DNA of 23,597 nucleotides from CAYZJD01 sp964478455 (GTDB lineage: Bacteria > Acidobacteriota > Terriglobia > Bryobacterales > Bryobacteraceae), in NCBI GenBank assembly GCA_964478455.1, contig CAYZJD010000018.1, positions 1 through 23,597 of the forward strand, in the 5' to 3' direction. Made by a program: the position numbers and the translations under genes. Positions 16,409-21,979 of this stretch are shown one piece after another. The notes beneath the pieces were generated by a model. It searched no databases, had not been told where the DNA came from, and saw nothing but the letters and a program-made list of their open reading frames with translations. How positions within the stretch are numbered: the first letter of the stretch is position 1; each line of letters opens with the position of its first letter.

Positions 16409-17725
16409 ATGAGCTTCGCGCGTAGCACTGCCATCCTCCTCGTCGCATCAGGCTTCGCTTTTCCCGAAACCAAGCTCCTGAAGAACTTCACGCTGATCGA
16501 CGGCGCGGGCGGCACATCCCTGGCCGGAGCCGCCATGGTCATCGTGAACGGGCGCATTCAGTGGGTTGGATCCGTGTCGCGCCTGAAGCCTCCGCCAGGA
16601 GCGGAGACCGTTGACCTCACGGGCAGGTTTGTGATGCCCGGCATCATCAATCTGCACTGCCACCTGGGAAACGTGGTCGATCTCATCGAGGACCAGAAGA
16701 ACTTCACGCGGGTGAATGTCGAAAAGCAGCTCCGTACTTACGCATCGTATGGAGTCACGTCCGTGCTCAGCATGGGCACGGACCAGGATCTCATCTACCA
16801 GATCCGCGCCGAGCAGCGCGCCGGCCGCCCTGCGATGACACGCATCTTCACCGCCGGACGAGGGTTCAAGGGCAAAGATGGTTACCCCAACACACCCGCT
16901 ACAAAGGGCATCCCGTTCGAAGTTACTACTCCGCAAGAAGCCGAGAAAGCGGTGGCGCAACTCGCCGACAAAGGTGTGGACGTGGTGAAGATCTGGGTGG
17001 ACGACCACCTCGGCAGGCAGCCCAAGATTTCGATGGATTTGTGCCGGGCGATTATCTCCAGCGCGAACAAGCACAGGCTGAAGGTGGCCGCCCACGTGTT
17101 CTACCTGGAAGACGCCCGGCAACTGGTGGAGGCCGGCCTGCACGGCCTGGTGCACAGCATTCGCGACGCCGAGATGGACAGTGCGCTGATTGCCGCGATG
17201 AAGAAGCGAGGCGCCTGGCAGGCCGCGGCCACCCTCGCGCGCGAATGGTCCACGTTCGTGTATGCCAGGCCGCAGCCTTTTCTCGACGAACCCTTCTTCA
17301 CGCGGTCGGTTTCTCCGCAGGTTGTCGCGACATTGAAGACCAGTTACAGGAACAAAGTCGCCGCCGACCCCGACCTTCCCAGGTACTCCGGATTCCTGGA
17401 GACGGCGAAGCGAAACCTGAAGAAACTGGCGGACGCCGGCGTGCCATTCGGGTTCGGGACCGATACCGGCCCGCCGGGCCGGTTCAGCGGCTATTTCGAG
17501 CACCGGGAGATGGAACTCATGGCGGAGGCGGGCCTGACGCCGATCCAGATCGTCACCGCGGCCACCAGGAGTTCGGCTGAATTTCTGGGTGTGGCCAAAG
17601 ATCTCGGCACGTTGGAGGCGGGCAAGTGGGCCGACCTCATCGTGCTGTCGAAGAACCCGCTCGAGAGCGTTACCAACACTCGATCGATCGAGATGGTCTT
17701 GATCGCTGGCAACCGCGTGAACTAA
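16409..17725 (+). CDS. Exported amidohydrolase (imidazolonepropionase/prolidase-like)
   Basis: This 438-residue metal-dependent hydrolase has a Sec-type leader (MSFARSTAILLVASGFAFPE). The amidohydrolase TIM barrel shows all expected ligands in order: HCH in PGIINLHCHLG, a Lys in VVKIWVDD that can be carbamylated, His in VAAHVFY, His in LVHSIRD, and the catalytic Asp in FGFGTDTGPPG. The closing beta domain (GTLEAGKWADLIVLSKNPL) is typical of the imidazolonepropionase-related group. Many exported members act on peptides or cyclic amides; the substrate here is unknown. The ATG at 16409 begins the leader, and the frame upstream of it belongs to the preceding gene in another phase. It is fifth in the operon, 11 bases after the Cys-rich gene and 7 bases before the sugar isomerase gene. 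Confidence 0.88.
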   Translation: MSFARSTAILLVASGFAFPETKLLKNFTLIDGAGGTSLAGAAMVIVNGRIQWVGSVSRLKPPPGAETVDLTGRFVMPGIINLHCHLGNVVDLIEDQKNFTRVNVEKQLRTYASYGVTSVLSMGTDQDLIYQIRAEQRAGRPAMTRIFTAGRGFKGKDGYPNTPATKGIPFEVTTPQEAEKAVAQLADKGVDVVKIWVDDHLGRQPKISMDLCRAIISSANKHRLKVAAHVFYLEDARQLVEAGLHGLVHSIRDAEMDSALIAAMKKRGAWQAAATLAREWSTFVYARPQPFLDEPFFTRSVSPQVVATLKTSYRNKVAADPDLPRYSGFLETAKRNLKKLADAGVPFGFGTDTGPPGRFSGYFEHREMELMAEAGLTPIQIVTAATRSSAEFLGVAKDLGTLEAGKWADLIVLSKNPLESVTNTRSIEMVLIAGNRVN

Positions 17726-17732
17726 CGCGGCT

Positions 17733-18650
17733 ATGCTCCCGACTCGCAGAGATTTCCTGGGCACCGCGCTGGCGTGGCCGGCCTTGGCTTCCTCTTCTCG
17801 CTATCGGATCGGGATCACCCCGAACACCATCGGCGGCTGGGAGAAGGATTGGGAGCTTGCCTTCCGGGAAGCCCGTGAAGTGGGCTATCGGTGGATGGAA
17901 TCCTTCAATCACTACTTCACGGACTATTTCGACCAGCCGGGCGAGCTTCAGGAGAAGCTGGATCAAATGGGAGTTGGGCTGATCACCATCTCCAACGGCA
18001 GGGGTATGGAGACGCGTTTCGAGGAGCCGGCCAGACACGAGAAGATCTACGAAGATCATTTGCGGCTGGTCCGCTTCATCAAGCGGTTCGGATGCAAGCA
18101 CCTGAAGATCAACATGGGCCGCCGTCGTCCCGAGGGCACCACGGAGGAAGACCTGAAACACATGGCGGCGGCTGCGGGCGAGCTTGGCCGGCGGATCAGC
18201 GACGAAGGGCTCAAGTTCGCCATCCACGCCCACATGTGGAATCAGTTCGAGAACCGCCGGGAGATCGACTTCATGATGCGGAACACCGACCCGAAGCACG
18301 TGTGGTTCGTGCTCGATACGGGTCACATCACCCTGGCCGGCATCGACCCGGTGGAGCTGGCGCGGACCCTCGGACATCGGATCGTGGAGTTCCATCTGAA
18401 GGATGTCAAGCCCGAGCACCGCGGGGTAGCCAAGCAGCGCCTCGACCGCCCTGACATGATGAAAGACCCGCCATTCCTTCCGCTCGGGGCCGGCGGCGTG
18501 GACTACCCCGCTTTGAAAGCACACCTGGACAAGATCGCGTGGGAGGGCTGGCTGACCGTGGAACTCGACTCGTCGCCCTTCCGCCCGCCGAAGGAAAGCG
18601 CGCGGATCAGCAAGGAGTACATCGAGACGAGGCTGGGCTTGAAGGTCTGA
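17733..18650 (+). CDS. Tat-exported sugar phosphate isomerase/epimerase-like TIM-barrel protein (full-length copy)
   Basis: This 305-residue protein has a Tat leader (TRRDFLGTALAWP) and a xylose-isomerase-like TIM barrel of the IolE/hydroxypyruvate-isomerase superfamily. Likely metal or substrate residues lie at strand ends: RWMESFNHY, LKINMG, AIHAHMWNQFE, FVLDTGHITLAG, VEFHLKD and TVELDSS. Such proteins isomerise or epimerise sugars and inositols; the substrate cannot be read from sequence. It is the last gene of the operon begun at 12814. From codon 98 onward it is duplicated at 21287-21911 at an exact offset of 3261 bases, with no indel and about 18 amino-acid differences. It is the intact member of that pair. 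Confidence 0.88.
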   Translation: MLPTRRDFLGTALAWPALASSSRYRIGITPNTIGGWEKDWELAFREAREVGYRWMESFNHYFTDYFDQPGELQEKLDQMGVGLITISNGRGMETRFEEPARHEKIYEDHLRLVRFIKRFGCKHLKINMGRRRPEGTTEEDLKHMAAAAGELGRRISDEGLKFAIHAHMWNQFENRREIDFMMRNTDPKHVWFVLDTGHITLAGIDPVELARTLGHRIVEFHLKDVKPEHRGVAKQRLDRPDMMKDPPFLPLGAGGVDYPALKAHLDKIAWEGWLTVELDSSPFRPPKESARISKEYIETRLGLKV

Positions 18651-18810
18651 GCGGGTACGCCACGTCAACGTCGGCTCCTACCCGAACCCGGCGTGCTTGA
18701 ATCGGTTTTCTGGGTGGGGTATTCCCTTCACAGGTGCTAACTTCAGCGCCCGGTGAGGATTCGGAGTGGCTGGAATCTTGCGACAACTGCCGATCGACCA
18801 AGTTCGGGCT

Positions 18811-18872
18811 GCCGAGCTTGGCGTTCACCGGCGCGCCGGCTCTTGGCGCGCCTGATGTGTGCCTTGTTAGAA
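18811..18872 (-). repeat. attC-like site D (terminal, degenerate R')
   Basis: On the minus strand it starts TTCTAAC (R'', one mismatch to RYYYAAC) containing the TAA stop of the HEPN-like gene. It then has arms GGCGCGCC and GGCGCGCC around a short loop, then GCCAAGC, and ends GCTCGGC where GTTRRRY is expected (two mismatches). Its length of 62 bases equals that of site C. It may no longer recombine. Confidence 0.6.
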
Positions 18873-19391
18873 TGCTCCCTTCTTCAGCAGCCTCATTGCG
18901 GCCAATATGACATGCCGTGCGTCCTCCTCCAGGATGGAATAGGGCACCTCGTTCTCTGTCACAGATCTGTGCTCAACGGTGTCTTTGTAACCTGGCCGCC
19001 GGAAATGCGTGACGGGATTCCTGAACTCTTTCGCCCGCTCCAGCCAGGCGTGCTCTTCAGCAGATAGCCAGCCAATGCCGACCGCTTCACGGAACAGCAC
19101 TGAGGCGGATGCCCTCTCCAGATCGTTCCGACCGCTTGCATAGAACGTCGCCGCCAGAGTATGCTCGATGAACGCAAAGCCAAGAACAATGGCAGCGAGG
19201 AACTGGGCGTACGCGAAGCAGTACCGTGGTTCTTCGTACAGTTGCTTTGCCATCCAGCCACCAGGGAACGCAAGGAATTCCGCGGCGGGAAGTACCGACG
19301 CCAGCCAAACCAGCCGGTCGATTCTGCCCTCCCGGCATTCGCTGTCCTCGCGGTCGAGCCATCTTTGGGCCAGTTCGAGATGCTCCTGCAT
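18867..19391 (-). CDS. HEPN-like protein with RX4H ribonuclease motif (cassette gene)
   Basis: This 174-residue, mostly helical protein has no close family that I can name. The segment KEFRNPVTHFRRP gives R124-N-P-V-T-H129, the RX4H signature of HEPN RNases found in toxins and defence proteins, including the common Asn after the Arg. A hydrophobic helix at about 60-80 (FLAAIVLGFAFIEHTLAATFY) is probably a buried core helix. A membrane anchor is less likely because it contains His and Glu. The ATG at 19391 is 20 bases after the R' box of the upstream attC, with AGGAG just before it. Its TAA lies in the next attC-like R'' box. No MNT or other antitoxin is adjacent. A nuclease role is inferred from one motif. 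Confidence 0.6.
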   Translation of the reverse strand: MQEHLELAQRWLDREDSECREGRIDRLVWLASVLPAAEFLAFPGGWMAKQLYEEPRYCFAYAQFLAAIVLGFAFIEHTLAATFYASGRNDLERASASVLFREAVGIGWLSAEEHAWLERAKEFRNPVTHFRRPGYKDTVEHRSVTENEVPYSILEEDARHVILAAMRLLKKGAF

Positions 19392-19410
19392 CAGTCCGTA
19401 CTCCTGGTCA

Positions 19411-19472
19411 GTTTAACGATTCAGCGCTCAGGCGCGGCCGTTTTGGCGGTCGCCTGCAGCGTCAAGTCAAAC
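19411..19472 (-). repeat. attC-like site C
   Basis: On the minus strand the boxes are GTTTGAC (R'', one mismatch) and GTTAAAC (R', full match to GTTRRRY), 62 bases end to end. The inner arms are ACGCTGCAGGCG and CGCCTGAGCGC. They pair except for one extra G on the first arm, which is the extrahelical-base asymmetry typical of attC. It follows the stop of the GIY-YIG-like gene by 12 bases and precedes the HEPN-like start by about 20. Confidence 0.75.
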
Positions 19473-19484
19473 GGCCCCATCGAG

Positions 19485-19922
19485 CTACTCGTATTGCTTC
19501 AGGATCGCTCGCAATCGGCTCTCACGAAAATACTCAAGTTCATCACGGAACGACTTTCGCTTGCCAGCAATATTCCCGATGGGAACCGCCCCGTACGAGT
19601 GCTTGAAAGTCAGCAACAGGGCCGACTCAAGCTTCCTTCAGGTCTGGACGTTCCGGCGTGCCTTGCAAGTCACGACATAGAAATCAAGCTGCTTGACACC
19701 GTGGTGCGTTAGTAGGCTCTTGGCCTTGCCGGCTGCGCTGGCTGCCACTCTTCTCGCTCCAGAGGTGGTGGTACCGATGTAAACAATGGCCGAGCGCCGA
19801 AACGGATACCTGAATTGACGGTTTGCCCTTGCAACATAAACCAGCTTCTGCTTGCCCAACGATCTCCGGGTTATGGTTATGGCAGGCTTTGGGTCGCCCT
19901 TGATAAACAGCCGTCTAGGCAT
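19485..19922 (-). pseudogene. GIY-YIG-like protein interrupted by an in-frame TGA
   Basis: The first 94 codons (from ATG 19922) encode a basic protein with the segment RSAIVYIGTTTSGARRVAASAA, resembling the YIG strand of a GIY-YIG nuclease-like family. After TGA at 19638-19640 the same frame stays open for another 50 codons, ending in TAG at 19485-19487, and reads RKLESALLLTFKHSYGAVP, then IGNIAGKRKSFRDELEYF. That is a sensible continuation with no indel. At the TGA position I would expect Trp (VQT-W-RKLE), so a single TGG to TGA change explains it. Either the cassette gene is dead, or it makes a shortened or read-through protein. It starts about 40 bases after the half attC at 19964 and ends 12 bases before attC C. 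Confidence 0.7.
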
Positions 19923-19963
19923 GCTCAGCCTCGCTTTGCGTTCCCTGCGTCAACCATCGGTCC

Positions 19964-19990
19964 GTCTAACGCTTGGCATCAGCCGCGACC
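19964..19990 (-). repeat. Truncated attC (right half only), site B
   Basis: On the minus strand GCCAAGC is followed by GTTAGAC, a full match to the GTTRRRY R' box. GCCAAGC also precedes the R' of site D. No RYYYAAC box or hairpin partner is found within 100 bases upstream, where the membrane-protein reading frame runs instead. The left half of this attC seems to have been deleted together with the end of that gene. Confidence 0.55.
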
Positions 19991-20230
19991 GATCAGGAAA
20001 GGAAACATTGCCGATGCCAGTATCCCCCACATCGCGGTGCGGCTCAGCGTGATGTCGCAGATTGGCTTCGTGCTGTCGGCGAAGGACAAGAGGATGCCGA
20101 AGGCGTCGATATCTTCCGGATCGATGACCCACACGACGATCGAGATGGCAGCGAAGATCGCTGCCCTGAGGGTTCCCCATGTCATGCCGATACCCATCAC
20201 ACCACGCAGCTTCCGAAGCAGCTTGTTCAC
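19979..20230 (-). CDS. Small membrane protein, cassette gene, probably 3'-truncated
   Basis: This 83-residue protein of unknown function has two hydrophobic segments: about residues 11-30 (GIGMTWGTLRAAIFAAISIVV, read in parts) and the C-terminal TAMWGILASAMFPFLIG. Between them lies a segment with VIDPEDIDAFG and a polar ICDITLSR stretch. I have an impression of similar small proteins in Acidobacteria and Gemmatimonadota but no name for them. The GTG at 20230 is chosen because it begins the conserved part, a weak AGGCGG lies upstream, and the attC R' box is 32 bases before it. Longer starts would run into attC A. The stop lies 9 bases before a lone R' box, so the natural C-terminus is probably missing. 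Confidence 0.5.
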   Translation of the reverse strand: MNKLLRKLRGVMGIGMTWGTLRAAIFAAISIVVWVIDPEDIDAFGILLSFADSTKPICDITLSRTAMWGILASAMFPFLIGRG

Positions 20231-20262
20231 CTTGCCGCCTACCGGCGATACCGCAGGATGCG

Positions 20263-20327
20263 CCCTAACAATTGTAGCGCTCGGGCGCGGCCCGCTTTCG
20301 GCCGTCGCCCGCCGCGCCCGGTTAGGC
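20263..20327 (-). repeat. attC-like site A
   Basis: On the minus strand it begins GCCTAAC (R'', full match to RYYYAAC), which contains the TAA stop of the Xre antitoxin, and ends GTTAGGG (R', last base off consensus), 65 bases in all. The inner arms GGGCGCGGC and GCCGCGCCC pair. The R' side carries about 12 extra bases ending ACAATT, so the structure is asymmetric. Confidence 0.7.
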
Positions 20328-20582
20328 TGCGGAGTCGAGGCCAACCTGCCAGCCGGGGAAGACCAAGACTGCTGGATGACACCTCAATGCTCGTGCCAGA
20401 ATCTTGGCTCGCTCGATGCCAAGTCGAACGCGGTCATTCTCAATGGCGGAGAGAGTTGCCTGAGGGATGCCCGTCCGCCTGGACAGCTCGTTTTGGCTGT
20501 ACCCCTGCAATTCTCGAATGATGCGAACTGACTCGCCCACTGATACCTCGATACGCTTACTCGCCGGACGAAAGACTCTCAT
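20322..20582 (-). CDS. Xre-family helix-turn-helix antitoxin (HigA/RelB-like role)
   Basis: This 86-residue protein contains one Xre helix-turn-helix (SQNELSRRTGIPQATLSAIENDR, about 29-51; read in two parts), preceded by a short basic N-terminus. Its ATG overlaps the TGA of the RelE-like toxin gene (ATGA). The order toxin then antitoxin is that of HigBA-type modules. It should neutralise the toxin and repress the shared promoter, where an inverted repeat is present. The TAA stop is embedded in the attC R'' box, which strongly suggests the pair was captured as one integron cassette. Confidence 0.87.
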   Translation of the reverse strand: MRVFRPASKRIEVSVGESVRIIRELQGYSQNELSRRTGIPQATLSAIENDRVRLGIERAKILARALRCHPAVLVFPGWQVGLDSAA

Positions 20583-20872
20583 CCTATCCTCTTGCCTCTC
20601 CTATAGTCATGCGGCGTGATGTGAACAACCTGGAACAGCAAGTGTTCCCGAATAAAGCGATAAATCACCCGGTACTGCTGTCCCAAGCGAGAGGACCGGT
20701 GGCCTTGCCATTCTCCGCGCAGGGCCTCGTCGTGGAATCCCTTGATCAGTCGCAATCCAGGCGGGCCAGAGATCATTGCGATGTCCTTCCACTTCTCGTA
20801 TCGCTTCAAGATTTCAACGGGCACGCCGTCGAGCTTCTTCTCCACCCGACGGTGCTCCTCGATCCGCCACAT
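20579..20872 (-). CDS. RelE/HigB-family toxin
   Basis: This 97-residue protein is of RelE/ParE/HigB type. The N-terminal helix MWRIEEHRRVEKKLDGVPVE is followed by a beta sheet with LRLIKGFHDEALRGEW, SSRLGQQYRVIYRF and VVHITPHDYRR. The last motif, with basic and His residues, is typical of ribosome-dependent mRNA interferases of the HigB/YafQ group. Its target is inferred from family. The ATG at 20872 is used; an in-frame start at 20887 lies upstream of the probable transcription start. A TACACT box is 5 bases before the ATG, with no Shine-Dalgarno. The gene is probably functional, since its frame and its antitoxin are intact. Confidence 0.87.
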   Translation of the reverse strand: MWRIEEHRRVEKKLDGVPVEILKRYEKWKDIAMISGPPGLRLIKGFHDEALRGEWQGHRSSRLGQQYRVIYRFIREHLLFQVVHITPHDYRRGKRIG

Positions 20873-20877
20873 GCCGC

Positions 20878-20904
20878 AGTGTAGCACATACCGAATATGG
20901 TATG
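20878..20904 (-). promoter_or_regulatory. Candidate promoter and operator of the RelE/Xre cassette
   Basis: On the minus strand TACACT (20883-20878), preceded by TGC as an extended -10, lies 5 bases before the toxin ATG. Just upstream, CATACC (20887-20892 on the plus strand) and GGTATG (20899-20904) form a 6-bp-arm inverted repeat with a 6-base spacer. This suits binding of the Xre antitoxin as a repressor. The cassette would therefore carry its own promoter. Confidence 0.5.
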
Positions 20905-20960
20905 GGCGCCCGCTGCCTTTGAGGAACTTCAGGGCGCCAGATCATCCTGTAAATGGAACA

Positions 20961-20983
20961 GTCTAGCGTGCGGCTTGAGCCGC
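20961..20983 (-). other. Degenerate attC-like right half or small hairpin at the array border
   Basis: On the minus strand a hairpin GCGGCT-CA-AGCCGC is followed by ACGCTAGAC, in which GCTAGAC differs from GTTRRRY at one base. It lies 7 bases after the stop of the radical-SAM-like fragment. It may be the 5' border of the cassette array, or only a weak terminator of that gene. Confidence 0.3.
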
Positions 20984-20989
20984 GTCGCG

Positions 20990-21290
20990 TCAGCGGGCGG
21001 AAAGAACGCGCAACTCCGCCGCCGGGGGCGGTTCCGGCGCCGAGTCCCAGCCTTCGGGCAGCGCGCGCCTCAGGTTCATCTTCCAGCACTTCATCACGAT
21101 CTGCCATAGCAGCGACGTCAGCTCCCGGCTCTCGATCACGCCTCTCTTGGCCGCCAGCCGGGTGTCATGGAGCGGCGAGAAAATTGACGGAACAAGGAAC
21201 GAGAACAGGCCGCGCCGCTCCACTTCGTAGAGCAGATCGACCGTGGCCAAGCAGTCCTCCGGATTCCCGACCATCAGCGCCAGCACGCCG
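20990..21290 (-). pseudogene. 3' fragment of a probable B12-binding/radical SAM gene
   Basis: About 98 codons of the C-terminal end remain, including NPEDCLATVDLLYEVERRG, FLVPSIFSPLHDTRL and LLWQIVMKCWKMNLRRALP. The stop is at 20990-20992. The PSIFSPLHDTRL phrase resembles the C-terminal region of B12-binding radical SAM proteins as I recall them. The catalytic CxxxCxxC part is absent. The frame breaks off exactly where homology to the sugar isomerase begins on the other strand (21287), so it was cut by a rearrangement. A short protein could be made from an internal start, but it would lack any active site. Confidence 0.5.
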
Positions 21291-21911
21291 GCCAGACACG
21301 AGAAGATCTATGAAGATCATCTGCGGCTGGTCCGCTTCATCAAGTGCTTCGGATGCAAGCAAATGAAGATCAACATGGGCGGCCCGCCGTCCGAAGGCAC
21401 CACGGAGGAAGACCTGAAGCACATGGCGGTGGCGGCGGGCGAGCTTGGCCGGCGGATCAGCGACGAGGGGCTCAAGTTCGCCATCCACGCCCACATGTGG
21501 AATCAGTTCGAGAACCGGCGAGAGATCGACTTCATGATGCGGAACACCGACCCGAAGCACGTGTGGTTTGTACTGGACACGGGGCACATCACCCTGGCCG
21601 GCATTGACCCGGTGGAGCTGGCGCGAACCCTCGGACATCGCATTGTGGAGTTCCATCTCAAGGACATCAAGCCCGAGCACCGCGGAGGCGCCAAGCGGCA
21701 CCTCGAACGCCCGGGCATGATGAAAGACCCGCCGTTCCTTCCGCTCGGGGCCGGCGGCGTGGACTACCCCGCTTTGAAAGCACACCTGGACAAGATCGCG
21801 TGGGAGGGCTGGCTGACCGTGGAACTCGACTCGTCGCCCTTCCGCCCGCCGAAGGAAAGCGCGCGGATCAGCAAGGAGTACATCGAGCGGACGCTGGGGC
21901 TAACGCTGTAA
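21287..21911 (+). pseudogene. 5'-truncated second copy of the sugar isomerase gene
   Basis: This stretch matches 18026-18650 codon for codon at a fixed offset of 3261 bases without any insertion or deletion. About 18 of roughly 207 residues differ, including RRRPE changed to GPPSE and V changed to I in the HLKD region. It lacks the Tat leader and the first 98 codons, including the first barrel strands. The frame is still open and continues upstream to a GTG at 21243 inside the antisense of the radical-SAM fragment, so an artificial N-terminus is possible. The intact frame suggests either a recent duplication or remaining selection. It stands 68 bases before uxuA, so a full-length ancestor probably formed an operon with it. 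Confidence 0.8.
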
Positions 21912-21979
21912 GCACTGGCGTATACACCGACGGCCCGCTTGAATGCTGCTAGCATCTCGTGGAGAGGTGAACTTCCAAG

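Larger units (their letters stand above)
18811..20967 (-). mobile_element. Integron gene-cassette array without integrase (CALIN), minus-strand orientation
   Basis: Three attC-like sites (18811-18872, 19411-19472, 20263-20327) and one half-site (19964-19970) alternate with short minus-strand genes. Every gene ends at or just before a site, and every site reads RYYYAAC-like, then hairpin, then GTTRRRY-like in the direction of transcription. Two genes have their stop codon inside the R'' box. Cassettes in order are RelE/Xre (about 0.7 kb), membrane protein (0.3 kb), broken GIY-YIG gene (0.55 kb) and HEPN-like gene (0.6 kb). Toxin-antitoxin and orphan genes are typical cassette cargo. No integrase or attI is in the window. 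The upstream border at about 20961-20967 is tentative. Confidence 0.72.

Noticed and set aside
18651..18810. Possible small gene or promoter between the sugar isomerase and the cassette array
   Set aside because: Short frames there lack a start site signal and any recognisable product. A TTGAAT-N17-TATTCC pair occurs near 18700 but leads to no gene.
19638..19640. TGA as selenocysteine
   Set aside because: The expected residue is Trp, the family is not a redox family, and no obvious SECIS-like stem follows at once. A nonsense change is simpler.
20961..20983. Perfect GCGGCT/AGCCGC hairpin as an intrinsic terminator
   Set aside because: No T-run follows on the minus strand, and the adjoining GCTAGAC looks more like a worn R' box; kept only as a low-confidence border mark.
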